A stretch of DNA of 64,000 nt from Luteibacter sp. SG786 (lineage in GTDB: Bacteria > Pseudomonadota > Gammaproteobacteria > Xanthomonadales > Rhodanobacteraceae), in NCBI RefSeq assembly GCF_011759605.1, contig NZ_JAAOYX010000003.1:298107-362106 (forward strand), given 5' to 3'. The notes under the pieces were generated by a model. It had not been told where the DNA came from, did not search any database, and saw nothing but the letters and a program-made list of their open reading frames with translations. Made by a program: the position numbers and the translations under genes. Numbering within the stretch: the first letter of the stretch is position 1; each line of letters begins with the position of its first letter. Shown here piece by piece: positions 33,638-42,793 of the stretch.

Positions 33638-33704
33638 GGCTCCGGCGCGTCGTCGTGCCGCGCGTGCACCGTGCGTTGCCGTATGGCCTGCTAGCATGGC
33701 GGCC

Positions 33705-34868
33705 ATGACGACCGAGACTCCCCCGACCGATACCGCGCCGGCTACGCCGGCCCCGGCCGCCGCGCCCTCGCCCGCCACGTCGCGTCCGCCCGTCGCGGCC
33801 GCGCCCAGACGCGGTGGCGGGGCGCTCGCCCTTGCCATCCTCCTGTCCCTCGCGGCCCTGGGCGCCGCGGGCTACACCGCGTGGACAGTCTGGGAAATGC
33901 GGGCCAACCTCAGCGAGGCCAATGGCCTGCGCGGACAGGTCGACACCTTGCAGGCCGGCGTGGACGGCATGCGCGAGGAAAACGCCAACCTGCGCCGCAG
34001 GCTCAACGACGCGGATGCGGTCAACCGCTCGGCGCGCGAAGAGGTGCTCGGTGTGTCGGAACGCACCCGTAACCTCGAAGACGCCGTCGCCAACCTTTCC
34101 GAGCGCAGCCTGAGCGGCCACGACGCCATGTTGCTCGACGAAGCGGAGTCGCTGCTGCGCATGGCGAAGGAACGCTTCGCGCTGTTCGGCGACGCCGCCG
34201 GGGCCCTGTCCGCCTACGACCTTGCCGACAAGACGCTTGCCGCCGTGAACGACAGCGCGTTCGCCGCGGTGCGCCAGGACGTGACGGCCGAGCGCGAGGC
34301 ACTGGCCGCCGTTGCGCCCGCCGCGCGCGGCAACGATCTCGCCACGCTGGCCGACCTGCGTGCCCAACTGCCGACCCTGCCGCTGAAGCGCGACGACAGC
34401 ACGTCCGAGGACGGCACGCCGCCGGGCTTCTGGCAGCGCGCCGGCAGCGCGTTGGGCAGCATCGTGCGGGTCAGCCGCGACGACGGCTCGCCGGTGGCCC
34501 TGGCCGACGAACGCATCGCCCGCGAACTGGCCGCGCTCGACGTGGCGCACGCGGAAGCGGCGCTGCTCGCGTACGACGACACCGGCCGCACCGCGGCGCT
34601 GAAGCGCGCGGACGCCGCCCTCGCCGCGTATTTCGATACCACCGCGCCGGCCGTGAAAACGGCCCGCTCGCGCATCGCCGCACTCATGGGCAGCCCGGCC
34701 CGCGGCAGCGAGCCGAAGCTGGGTGCGGCGCTGGCGGAACTGCGCAACCTGCGCTCCGTGCATGCGCTGCAGGGTTCGGCAGATGGGGCGCATCCCGCAC
34801 CCGCGGCCTCGGCACCTGCCCCTGCGCATGCAGGCAGCAGCGGCGCGCCGGCCGGGAGTACGCCATGA
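33705..34868 (+). CDS. hemX: HemX-like membrane protein
   Basis: A Pro/Ala-rich cytosolic N terminus of about 40 residues precedes one membrane helix (ALAILLSLAALGAAGYTAWTVW) and a coiled coil (NLSEANGLRGQVDTLQAGVDGMREENANLRRRLND). The conserved HemX body follows (DEAESLLRMAKERFALFGDAAGALSAYDLADKTL and LLAYDDTGRTAALKRADAALAAYFD). Often mis-annotated as uroporphyrinogen methyltransferase, it has no SAM site. ATG 33705 (MTTETPP) is preferred to 33696. Its end overlaps hemY by 4 bases. Confidence 0.88.
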   Translation: MTTETPPTDTAPATPAPAAAPSPATSRPPVAAAPRRGGGALALAILLSLAALGAAGYTAWTVWEMRANLSEANGLRGQVDTLQAGVDGMREENANLRRRLNDADAVNRSAREEVLGVSERTRNLEDAVANLSERSLSGHDAMLLDEAESLLRMAKERFALFGDAAGALSAYDLADKTLAAVNDSAFAAVRQDVTAEREALAAVAPAARGNDLATLADLRAQLPTLPLKRDDSTSEDGTPPGFWQRAGSALGSIVRVSRDDGSPVALADERIARELAALDVAHAEAALLAYDDTGRTAALKRADAALAAYFDTTAPAVKTARSRIAALMGSPARGSEPKLGAALAELRNLRSVHALQGSADGAHPAPAASAPAPAHAGSSGAPAGSTP

Positions 34869-36121
34869 AGCCGTGGCGCTGGATCGTCGCTCTCATCTTC
34901 GTCGCGGTCGTTGCCGCGTTCGCATGGCACTGGGTCGCGGAGGATCCGGGCTACGTGCTCATCCGCCTGCGCGGCACCAGCGTGCAGATGACCGTGGTGA
35001 CGGCACTGGCGCTGCTCCTGCTGGCGTGGGCCGCCATCGCCCTGATCGTCGCCGTCATCCGCTGGCCGTTCGGTGCCATGACGCGCAGGCATCGCCGGCT
35101 CAGCCGTCGCCGTCTGGCGGACGGCATGGTCTCGCTGGTCGAAGGCCGGCACGGCGAAGCCGAGCGCGATCTCAACCGCGCCGCGCGTTATCCCTCCGTG
35201 CGCGGCCCCGCGTTGCTGGCGGCCGCGGAAGCCGCGGAACGTCATGGCGAATCCGCGCGCGCGCTGGAAACGCTCGACCAGGCGGCGCAGGAAACACCGC
35301 GGGCCGCGCGCGTGCTGCGAGCCCGTTTCCTGCGTACGAGCGGCAAGCCCGCCGAGGCCGCCGCATTGCTGGCACCCGAGGCCGGTGCAGGCACGCTTAC
35401 CCCGGCGGGATGGCTCGAATACGCGGAAAGCTCCCTCGCCGCAGGCGAAGCGCGCAACGCGTTGCGTGCCCTCGATCCCCTGCAGAAGAGTGGTGAACTT
35501 GGCGCGCGACGCTATGCCGAGCTCGAGGCACGCGTGGTCGCCGCTTACGTTCTGAGTGCCGGCGACGGCGCGACGCTCGCCACGCTGTGGTCGCAGCTGC
35601 CGAAAGCGCAGCGGCGCCTGCCCGCCGCCGTGGATGCCTATGCCCGCCAGGCGGCGCGGTACGGGCAGACCATGGCGGCCATGGACGAGATCGAAACCGC
35701 GTTGCGGCGAGAGTGGTCGCCTGCTCTCGTCGCCACCTACGGCGGCATGGGCGCCGAAGACATCGAGCAGCGCCTGCGTCGCGCCGAGGCCTGGGTGGAC
35801 ACGCACCCGAACGATGCCGCGCTTCTTACCGCCGTGGGCAGGATGTGCGTGCGCGTGCGCCTGTGGGGCAAGGCCAGGCCGTATCTCGAACGTGCCCTGG
35901 CCATCGAACCCAGTGCCTCCGCATGGGAAGCGCTGGGTGATGTATACGCCGGCGAAGGGCATCCCGAACTTGCCCAGCGCTGTTACCGCAACGCGCTGGC
36001 GCTCGCGCGGGGCGAAGCGGCCGAGCCGCTGCCCGAGGAACTGCGCGCCCGGCGCATCGACACGCGCGTCACCGCGGTGGAAGAGCGCGACCAGCACGGC
36101 GTGCCGCGGCTGTCGCCCTAG
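34865..36121 (+). CDS. hemY: HemY tetratricopeptide membrane protein
   Basis: Two N-terminal membrane helices (IVALIFVAVVAAFAWHWV and TVVTALALLLLAWAAIALIVAVI) flank the HemY motif DPGYVLIRLRG. A long TPR-like helical region follows (ADGMVSLVEGRHGEAERDLNRAARY to YLERALAIEPSASAWEALGDVYAGEGHPELAQRCYRNALAL). The role in tetrapyrrole metabolism is inferred from clustering with hemD and hemX. The length (418) is normal and the gene is coupled to hemX by ATGA. Confidence 0.9.
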   Translation: MKPWRWIVALIFVAVVAAFAWHWVAEDPGYVLIRLRGTSVQMTVVTALALLLLAWAAIALIVAVIRWPFGAMTRRHRRLSRRRLADGMVSLVEGRHGEAERDLNRAARYPSVRGPALLAAAEAAERHGESARALETLDQAAQETPRAARVLRARFLRTSGKPAEAAALLAPEAGAGTLTPAGWLEYAESSLAAGEARNALRALDPLQKSGELGARRYAELEARVVAAYVLSAGDGATLATLWSQLPKAQRRLPAAVDAYARQAARYGQTMAAMDEIETALRREWSPALVATYGGMGAEDIEQRLRRAEAWVDTHPNDAALLTAVGRMCVRVRLWGKARPYLERALAIEPSASAWEALGDVYAGEGHPELAQRCYRNALALARGEAAEPLPEELRARRIDTRVTAVEERDQHGVPRLSP

Positions 36122-36134
36122 TGTAAACAGGCCC

Positions 36135-37256
36135 TTAGTTGCTTCCACGCTTGGGCGGGTGCCAGTGCCCTTCGCTTGCGCAGTTGGCGCCGCGCGCCTT
36201 CAGCGCGGCGATTTCCTCGTCGTCGAGGCCGGCGAATGCATCGGGCCTATCCATCCGCAGGTAGAGCGCGGCGCATTGCTCCGCAGTGTCGTGCGGCGTC
36301 CAGGCCGTCGTCGGTGCGATGCGTTCGGCGTTCAGAAGATAGTGCGCGCTGTTGCCCAGCAGGAAGAGGAAGAAGCCGGCCACCGGCCACATGGTGAGAC
36401 GTTCGCGCCAGCGTCTTCGCACGGGCGCAGGGCGCTGCGGCCAATAGAGCGACGCCGGTGGCGCCATGCGCCTGTAAGTGTCCTGCATCGACGCGGGCTG
36501 CGCGTCGAATGCCGTCTGCCACGCCTGCAGCGTATCGGCTGACACGTGCAGGCTCACCCACGCCGGGAACCGTTCGTTCAGCCGCTGCATCTCCGGCCAG
36601 CGCCGCAAGAGCGAAGGGTCGAGGGACGATTCCGCCTGTGTGAACATCTCGATCCACGCGCGGCGACGATCTTCCGGTAACGCGAGCCATTCCTCGCGCT
36701 GCGCGAGCACGAGTTCGATCCATCGGCCGCGTTGTCCGAGGGAGGCGAGGTGGCCCACCTCGCGCCAGTGGAACTGCTCTTCCGCGGCGGCGAATACGGC
36801 CGCGCGGTGGCCGATGCGTTGCAGGCCGAGCAGGTCGATGAGGTATTCCTCGAAGCGGCCTGGCGCGTCGATGTACTGGGTGCGCAGGTAGACCAGCGCT
36901 TCCTCAAGCAGTTGCGGAACCGCTTCGATCCGGCGGGCGCCCACGTCGGCAGCGAAACGCCAGGCGAGCGTGACCGTCGGATCGACAAGGGGCTGCGCTT
37001 CCGGCTGCTCCGGCGTAGCGCCGTCGTCCGCCGATCCCTCCTCCACCGAGGCGGGCACTTCCGCCGGAGCCGTTTCCTCGGCGGCACCGGCTTGCTCGCA
37101 CCAGGCGCGCGCTGCCTCGTAGGCTTCACGCAGGCGGGCGAAGCCGGCAGGATCCGCCGCCTGGTCGATGCCACGCAATGCGGCCGCATAAGCGCGGCGC
37201 ACCGCAACGAGGTCCGCATGCGCGGGAAGGCCGAGGGCTTCGAGGTGCCAGTGCAT
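36135..37256 (-). CDS. J-like co-chaperone partner of HscC
   Basis: The first 50 residues resemble a J domain (MHWHLEALGLPAHADLVAVRRAYAAALRG and FARLREAYEAARAW), but the HPD tripeptide is replaced by GID, so stimulation of Hsp70 ATPase may be altered. A helical middle region and one membrane segment near residue 290 (WPVAGFFLFLLGNSAHYLL) follow. It lies 2 bases after the hscC stop, and a similar J-like gene accompanies hscC in other bacteria. It is probably a dedicated, membrane-tethered partner. Confidence 0.8.
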   Translation of the reverse strand: MHWHLEALGLPAHADLVAVRRAYAAALRGIDQAADPAGFARLREAYEAARAWCEQAGAAEETAPAEVPASVEEGSADDGATPEQPEAQPLVDPTVTLAWRFAADVGARRIEAVPQLLEEALVYLRTQYIDAPGRFEEYLIDLLGLQRIGHRAAVFAAAEEQFHWREVGHLASLGQRGRWIELVLAQREEWLALPEDRRRAWIEMFTQAESSLDPSLLRRWPEMQRLNERFPAWVSLHVSADTLQAWQTAFDAQPASMQDTYRRMAPPASLYWPQRPAPVRRRWRERLTMWPVAGFFLFLLGNSAHYLLNAERIAPTTAWTPHDTAEQCAALYLRMDRPDAFAGLDDEEIAALKARGANCASEGHWHPPKRGSN

Positions 37257-37258
37257 GG

Positions 37259-38974
37259 TCAGTCCACCTCGTCCGGCGCGAACCGGCTGTCGCGCTCGAT
37301 CGCATCCAGCGCTTCGCGGAACGCGCCGGCCTCGCGGGCGATGACGCGTGCGTCCTGTGTGGCCAGCGCCTGTTCGAAGCGCAGGATGAACTGGCCCACC
37401 TGATCGCGCATGGCGCCGAGCAACTGTTCGTAGAGCCGCTCCGCGCGTGCGAGGAGCGTGCGGTTCTCGAGCGTGTCGCGCGGATGGATCTTCAGCGCCG
37501 ACAAGGCCGCGAGCCGCTGTGCGATCTCTTCGGCGGAAAGGTGGTTGCCGCCGCTTTCGATCACGAGCCGTTCTTTCACCCCGGTGGCGACGACCGTCAC
37601 TTCCACTTCGAGCAACCCGTTCACGTCGTAGGTGAAACGCACATCCGCACCGTCCGCGTGACCGGGGCCGGGTACGATCGGGACGACCACCTCGCCTAGG
37701 GGGATGTTGTCGCGCACCAGGCGCGATTCCCCCTGGTAGACGCCGATTCGGATCTGCGTCTGCTGCGGCGAGACAGGCGAGAATCGCTGCACCCTGCTCA
37801 CCGGCACCACCGTGTTGCGCTCGATGATCGGCGCGTAGAAGCCGCCCGTCTGCGCGCCGCCTTCGAGGACGCGGACCACATCAGTGCCGAGCGTGTACGG
37901 GCACACGTCCGTCATCACCATCTCGTCGAGCGCCTTGTCCTTCATCTTCAGGCCCGCCTGCACGGCGGCACCGAGCGCCACGACCTCGTCGGGGTGGTGG
38001 CCCACGGCGGGGAAGCGGCCGAACATTCGCGTCGCCAGCGCACGGATCATCGGCATGCGCGTGGCGCCGCCGGCCAGTACCACGTTGTCCAGATCGGCTG
38101 CGCGGATGCGTGCGTCGCGTAACGCGCGCTCGATGGGGCGCCACAGGCGGTTGAGCAGCGGCTGCGCGAGTTTCTCGAACGCCTGCGGATCGATCGTCAC
38201 GCTCGCCGCGGCATCCTGGTAGCGCACGTCGAACCGTGCCGGGCCACCGTTGCCGAGTTCGCGCTTGGCGGCTTCGGCCTTCGCGGCAAGGCGCTGCATG
38301 AACAGGGCGTCGTTGCGCGCCGCGGCGGGAATGCCCTGGGCGAAAGCGAGCTCGGCAATGAGGTCGGTGAAGTCTTCGCCGCCAAGCATGTTGTCGCCGG
38401 CGCTCGCCCGCACCTCCATCACGCCCTCGAACATTTCCAGGATGGATACGTCGAAGGTGCCGCCGCCGAGGTCGAACACGAGGAACTGCTTTTCGCCTTT
38501 CGCATCGTGCAGGCCATAGGCCAGCGCGGCGGCGGTCGGTTCGTTCAGCAGTCGCTCGACCTTCAGGCCCGCCAGTTCGCCGGCGACGCGGGTCGCCTTG
38601 CGTTGTGCGTCCGAGAAATATGCGGGGACGGTCACGATGGCCTCCGTGACCGGGCGTCCGAGGAACGCCTCGGCGTCCGCCTTCAGCGAGCGCAGCACGA
38701 GGGCGGAAAGCTCCTCCGGCCGATAGTCGCGGCCGCCCAGCTTCACCGTGCGTGCGCTGCCCATGTGGCGCTTGAACAAGGCCGCAGTGTCGCCGGGGTG
38801 CGTCTGCAACCGTTCGCGCGCGGCCTGGCCCACGAGCACGCTGCCGTCGGCGTCGATGCTGACGCACGAAGGCGTGATCGTGCTGCCCAGCGCATTGGGA
38901 ATGAGCCTGGGCCCGCCGTCGAGCCATGCGGCCACGAGGCTGTTGGTGGTACCCAGATCGATGCCGACGATCAT
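37259..38974 (-). CDS. hscC: Hsp70-family chaperone HscC
   Basis: The ATPase domain shows IVGIDLGTTNSLVAAW, VTVPAYFSDAQRKATR, LLNEPTAAALAYGL, VFDLGGGTFDVSIL and VVLAGGATRMPMI. The substrate-binding domain is shorter than in DnaK, giving 571 residues in all and no acidic C-terminal tail, as in HscC. HscC is a specialised Hsp70 that does not replace DnaK. It is co-transcribed with the J-like gene. Upstream of it lies an inverted repeat. Confidence 0.92.
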   Translation of the reverse strand: MIVGIDLGTTNSLVAAWLDGGPRLIPNALGSTITPSCVSIDADGSVLVGQAARERLQTHPGDTAALFKRHMGSARTVKLGGRDYRPEELSALVLRSLKADAEAFLGRPVTEAIVTVPAYFSDAQRKATRVAGELAGLKVERLLNEPTAAALAYGLHDAKGEKQFLVFDLGGGTFDVSILEMFEGVMEVRASAGDNMLGGEDFTDLIAELAFAQGIPAAARNDALFMQRLAAKAEAAKRELGNGGPARFDVRYQDAAASVTIDPQAFEKLAQPLLNRLWRPIERALRDARIRAADLDNVVLAGGATRMPMIRALATRMFGRFPAVGHHPDEVVALGAAVQAGLKMKDKALDEMVMTDVCPYTLGTDVVRVLEGGAQTGGFYAPIIERNTVVPVSRVQRFSPVSPQQTQIRIGVYQGESRLVRDNIPLGEVVVPIVPGPGHADGADVRFTYDVNGLLEVEVTVVATGVKERLVIESGGNHLSAEEIAQRLAALSALKIHPRDTLENRTLLARAERLYEQLLGAMRDQVGQFILRFEQALATQDARVIAREAGAFREALDAIERDSRFAPDEVD

Positions 38975-39026
38975 GTTTCCCCTTCGTCCTTATCCGCCCC
39001 CGGAACCCTCACAATGACCTGGGCAC

Positions 39027-39103
39027 TGTAGGAGCCGCTACAGCGGCGAGGGAATCTTGCCACGGTGTCGCGGGGTTTCCTCGCCGCTATAGCGGCTCCT
39101 ACA
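39027..39103. repeat. Dispersed inverted repeat (GGAGCCG-type), copy 2
   Basis: TGTAGGAGCCGCTACAGCGGCGA (39027-39049) and TCGCCGCTATAGCGGCTCCTACA (39081-39103) form a nearly perfect inverted pair with a 31-base centre. It is a diverged relative of the element at 31182. It fills the gap between the uvrD stop and the hscC start. Confidence 0.8.
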
Positions 39104-39111
39104 ACCGCGGA

Positions 39112-41319
39112 TCAGAGCGCGGTCAGATTCGCGTAAGCGTAAACCAGCCACTTGCTTCCGGCATCCTCGAAATTCACCTGCACCCGCATGTGCGCACCGG
39201 CGCCCTCCGCGCTCACGATGGTGCCCTCGCCGAACTTCGGGTGCGTGACGCGCTGCCCGAGGCGGATCGGCGAGGATTCCTGGAACGACGGCGCCGCGGC
39301 GAAGCGGTCGGCGTAGGCGGGACGCGATACCTGCACGCGGGGACGCAGCTCGTCGATCAGTTCCGGCGGAATCTCGCCGAGGAACCGGGACGGCCGCGCG
39401 AGCATCTCCGTACCGTGCATGCGACGCGATTCCGCGTGGGTGAGGTAGAGCCGTTCGCGTGCCCGCGTGATGCCGACATACGCGAGGCGGCGCTCTTCTT
39501 CCAGCCGGTTCTCTTCCTCGGTGGAGCGCTGGCTCGGGAACAGCCCTTCTTCCATGCCGACGAGGAAGACCACCGGGAATTCCAGGCCCTTGGCCGAATG
39601 CAGCGTCATGAGCTGCACGCAGTCGTCCCAGGCCTCGCCTTGTCCTTCGCCGGCTTCCAGCGCGGCGTGCGACAGGAAGGCGGAAAGCTCGTTCAGGCCC
39701 GCATCGATGTCCTCGGGCGTCATCTCGAAACGGCTGGCCACGTTCACCAGCTCGTCGAGATTTTCCACCCGTGCCTCGCCGTTGCCGCGCTTGTCGTTCT
39801 CGTAGAAGTCGCGCAGCCCGGTGTGGACGATGGCGTGTTCGATCTGTTCGGCAAGGTCCAGCGCCGAGGCGCTTTCGCCGTCGTCACCTTCGCCATGGCC
39901 CGCGAACGTGCGCGCAAGGTTGTCGATGAGGCCGATGAAGGCTTTCACCGCGTTCTTCGCCCGACCGGCCATCGAGCCGATCGACACTTCGGTGAGCGAC
40001 GCTTCCCACATGGAGCTGCCGTCGGCGCGCGCGCGGCGGCGCAGCTCGTCGAGCGTGCGGTCGCCGATGCCGCGCGGCGGCGTGTTCACGGCGCGCTCGA
40101 AGGCGGCATCGTCGTGGCGGTTGGCGGCAAGCCGCAGATAGGCGAGGGCGTCCTTGATTTCCGCGCGCTCGAAGAAGCGCAGGCCGCCGTACACACGGTA
40201 GGGCAGGTCGCGCTGGATCAGCTGTTCCTCGAAGTTGCGGGATTGGGCGTTCGAACGGTAAAGGATGGCGCAGTCGCGTGCATTGCCGTGTTCGGCGATG
40301 TACTCGCGAATGCGCTCGATGACGAAGCGCGCTTCGTCCTGCTCGTTGTACGCCGCATAGAGGGCGATACGCTCGCCTTCGCCGCCATCCGTCCACAGCT
40401 GTTTGCCCAGGCGGCCGCCGTTGCGGGCGATCACCGCGTTCGCCGCGTTGAGGATCGTAGAGGTGGAGCGGTAGTTCTGTTCGAGGCGGATCGTCTTCGC
40501 GCCGGGGAAGTCGCGCAGGAACTGCTGCACGTTCTCCACCTTCGCGCCACGCCAGCCATAGATGGCCTGGTCGTCGTCGCCGACCACGAAGGCCTGGCCC
40601 GTATCGCCCGCCAGTACGCGGATCCAGGCGTACTGCAAGGTGTTCGTGTCCTGGAACTCGTCGATCAGCAGGTAGCGCCACCGCTCCTGGTAGTGCTTCA
40701 GTACCTGCGGGTCCTTGAGCCAGAGCTCGTGCGCGCGCAGCAGCAGTTCGGCGAAATCCACCAGGCCGGCGCGCTGGCACTGCTGCTCGTAGGCCTTGTA
40801 GATCTCGATGAACGTGCGGGTGACGGGGTGGTCCCGGTGCTCGATGCCGTCCGGCCGCTTGCCTTCGTCCTTCCAGTTGTTGATCTGCCAGGCGGCCTGC
40901 CGCGGCGGGAAGCGGGCTTCGTCGAGCCCCATGCCGGCGACGACCCGTTTGATGAGACGCTGCTGGTCGTCGGAATCGAGGATCTGGAAACCCTCCACCA
41001 GCCCTGCCTCGCGCCAGTGCCGGCGCAGAAGCCGGTGGGCGATGCCGTGGAAGGTGCCGACCGTGAGCCCCTGGGTGCCGCCGGGAATCAGGCCGTCCAG
41101 CCGGGAGCGCATTTCGCCCGCCGCCTTGTTGGTGAAGGTGACGGCGAGGATCGCCCACGGTGGCACGCGCTCCACCTGCGTGAGCCAGCCGATGCGGTTG
41201 GTCAGCACGCGGGTCTTGCCGGAGCCGGCACCGGCGAGGATCAGGTAATGCCCGGGTGGGGCACTGACCGCTTCGCGCTGGGCGTCGTTGAGGGAATCGA
41301 GCAGGTGGGAGACATCCAT
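39112..41319 (-). CDS. uvrD: DNA helicase II UvrD
   Basis: This SF1 3'-5' helicase acts in excision and mismatch repair. The motifs are Q-motif LNDAQREAV, Walker A AGAGSGKT near residue 30, TFTNKAAGEM, TFHGIAHRLLRR, Walker B LLIDEFQDTN, GDDDQAIYGWRGA, LEQNYRST and TLHSAKGLEF with VFLVGMEEGLFP. The tail (RLGQRVTHPKFGEGTIVS) is the RNA-polymerase-binding Tudor-like domain typical of UvrD/PcrA. The length of 735 is normal. Confidence 0.93.
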   Translation of the reverse strand: MDVSHLLDSLNDAQREAVSAPPGHYLILAGAGSGKTRVLTNRIGWLTQVERVPPWAILAVTFTNKAAGEMRSRLDGLIPGGTQGLTVGTFHGIAHRLLRRHWREAGLVEGFQILDSDDQQRLIKRVVAGMGLDEARFPPRQAAWQINNWKDEGKRPDGIEHRDHPVTRTFIEIYKAYEQQCQRAGLVDFAELLLRAHELWLKDPQVLKHYQERWRYLLIDEFQDTNTLQYAWIRVLAGDTGQAFVVGDDDQAIYGWRGAKVENVQQFLRDFPGAKTIRLEQNYRSTSTILNAANAVIARNGGRLGKQLWTDGGEGERIALYAAYNEQDEARFVIERIREYIAEHGNARDCAILYRSNAQSRNFEEQLIQRDLPYRVYGGLRFFERAEIKDALAYLRLAANRHDDAAFERAVNTPPRGIGDRTLDELRRRARADGSSMWEASLTEVSIGSMAGRAKNAVKAFIGLIDNLARTFAGHGEGDDGESASALDLAEQIEHAIVHTGLRDFYENDKRGNGEARVENLDELVNVASRFEMTPEDIDAGLNELSAFLSHAALEAGEGQGEAWDDCVQLMTLHSAKGLEFPVVFLVGMEEGLFPSQRSTEEENRLEEERRLAYVGITRARERLYLTHAESRRMHGTEMLARPSRFLGEIPPELIDELRPRVQVSRPAYADRFAAAPSFQESSPIRLGQRVTHPKFGEGTIVSAEGAGAHMRVQVNFEDAGSKWLVYAYANLTAL

Positions 41320-41363
41320 CTGCCTATTGTAGCGGCGTGAGTCGGCCGCTTCGCGGCCTGTGA

Positions 41364-41451
41364 AGAGTGAACCGTGAACAGTGAACCGTGGGTCGTGAGC
41401 CGCTGGGGCCGTTGTCTCCGGCCCCGCGGCGGCAGCTCACGGTTCACTCTT
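41364..41451. repeat. Long imperfect inverted repeat upstream of uvrD
   Basis: AAGAGTGAACCGTGA at the left recurs as TCACGGTTCACTCTT at the right, with an extra internal GTGAACCGTG copy and an inner GGGGCC...GGCCCC hairpin at 41405-41425. It occupies the gap between uvrD and the small membrane protein gene, and probably serves as a terminator for the latter. Confidence 0.65.
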
Positions 41452-41458
41452 TACGGTT

Positions 41459-41677
41459 TCACTGCTTCCGCGCTATTCCCGCCACCGCCACGATGCCACC
41501 GATCACGATGCCGGCGATGCCCACCCACTGGGGAATGGCCTTGTCGTGGGTGGCCTCGATCTTGGCCGGCCCGATGGACGCGACGGTATCGGTTTTCTGG
41601 TAGCTGCCGTTGCCGAGCGTGACCCACAGGCCAAGCCCGATAAGAATGACGCCTACGACGATGAGACCTGCACGCAT
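41459..41677 (-). CDS. Small two-helix membrane protein (72 aa)
   Basis: ATG 41677 follows GGAGGA. The protein has two membrane helices (MRAGLIVVGVILIGLGLWVTLG and IPQWVGIAGIVIGGIVAVAGIA) around a short polar loop (QKTDTVASIGPAKIEATHDKA). Such proteins occur widely in Proteobacteria as DUF3185-like inner-membrane proteins. The function is unknown. Confidence 0.75.
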   Translation of the reverse strand: MRAGLIVVGVILIGLGLWVTLGNGSYQKTDTVASIGPAKIEATHDKAIPQWVGIAGIVIGGIVAVAGIARKQ

Positions 41678-41788
41678 ATGGACTTCCTCCCGGTTCGATG
41701 TGGCGCCGAGGATGGGATCACGGATGTGCAGGATTCGTGTGCGGTGCACCGATTGCCGCACCGCGCCTTGGCTGGCCCCGGGTGCGCG

Positions 41789-42007
41789 CTAGAATTGGCC
41801 GACGCCGTGGGGGTGCAGCCAGCCCATGAAGATGCCCAGCGCCACCATGGCGATGAGCAGCAGGGACAGGCCGATGCGGCGGGTGAGGGCCCAAACCGTG
41901 CGCTTGCTCTGACCCTTGTCGGTCATCATGAAGAACAGTGCCTGGCCGAGGTTGAACAACACCACCAGCAGCAGGATCACCAGCGCGTACTTATAGATGG
42001 TTTCCAC
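41789..42007 (-). CDS. Twin-transmembrane protein DUF2909
   Basis: The 72-residue protein has two membrane helices (YALVILLLVVLFNLGQALFFMMTD and GLSLLLIAMVALGIFMGWLHPHG) with the DUF2909 core KGQSKRTVWALTRRI between them. GTG 42007 (METIYKYAL) matches the usual start of the family; ATG 42025 adds six residues. This protein regularly lies divergent from or next to cytochrome oxidase assembly genes and may take part in that process. Confidence 0.82.
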   Translation of the reverse strand: METIYKYALVILLLVVLFNLGQALFFMMTDKGQSKRTVWALTRRIGLSLLLIAMVALGIFMGWLHPHGVGQF

Positions 42008-42066
42008 GTGACCGTTCCGCCCCATTGTGACAATCCGAGTATAGCGGCGGCCACGCGGGGTCTTGC

Positions 42067-42777
42067 ATGACCTTCATGCGCCATCCGACGTGGTTCGCTG
42101 TCGCACTCACCATCGCCGGCATCGCGCTGTTCGTGCGGCTGGGCGTGTGGCAGTTGGATCGAGCCAGCGAAAAGGACGAACTGCTGCGGCGCTTCGCCGC
42201 AGGGGCGGCCGCCGGCGTGGAGGATTTCGGCAAGGTGGCCGACACGCCGCCGTTGGACCGCTATCCTCGTCTCGACGTGCGCGGCCGCTTCGTGTCCGGC
42301 CACTACTACCTGCTCGACGACCAGACCCACGCAGGCCAGGTGGGAGTGCACGTCTACGTGCCTTTTTCGCCGGCCGGTGCCAGCCCGTACCTGCTCGTGG
42401 ACCTCGGTTTCCTTCCCAAGGAACGCGGCGCGAATCCCCGACTGCCGCCCTTGCCGGCGGGCGAAACCCGTGTGCGCGGACTCTATGTGCCATCACCGGG
42501 GGTGGGCATGCGCATGGGCGGCGACAGCCTCCCGGGCCAGCATGGCGCCGAAAAGACCATGGTCTACGTAGACCTCAGGGAGATAGGCGCCGACCTGGGC
42601 CACACCCTGTATCCTCGCGTGCTGTTGCTGGACGCCGATCCCGCGAGCATCTACACGCGCGACTGGACCCCGGCGGTCATGCCGCCGGCCCGGCACCGTG
42701 CCTATGCCTTCCAGTGGTTCACCTTCGCCCTGGCGGCGGTGGTGATCTTCGTCCTCCTGCATCGCAAGCGACGCTAG
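42067..42777 (+). CDS. SURF1-family cytochrome oxidase assembly protein
   Basis: The 236-residue protein has an N-terminal and a C-terminal membrane helix (WFAVALTIAGIALFVRLGVWQL and WFTFALAAVVIFVLL) around a periplasmic domain, with SURF1 motifs RLGVWQLDRASEK and LVDLGFLPKERG. SURF1 helps insert heme a into cytochrome oxidase subunit I. It opens the SURF1, Sco-like, COX15, CyoE operon, with gaps of 16, 0 and 0 bases between them. Confidence 0.9.
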   Translation: MTFMRHPTWFAVALTIAGIALFVRLGVWQLDRASEKDELLRRFAAGAAAGVEDFGKVADTPPLDRYPRLDVRGRFVSGHYYLLDDQTHAGQVGVHVYVPFSPAGASPYLLVDLGFLPKERGANPRLPPLPAGETRVRGLYVPSPGVGMRMGGDSLPGQHGAEKTMVYVDLREIGADLGHTLYPRVLLLDADPASIYTRDWTPAVMPPARHRAYAFQWFTFALAAVVIFVLLHRKRR

Positions 42778-42793
42778 CTGCCGCCCGAGAACC

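Noticed and set aside
38926-41340. 804-residue open frame on the plus strand across uvrD
   Set aside because: It lies wholly antisense to intact uvrD, has no recognisable domain, and shows the low-complexity composition of a shadow frame.
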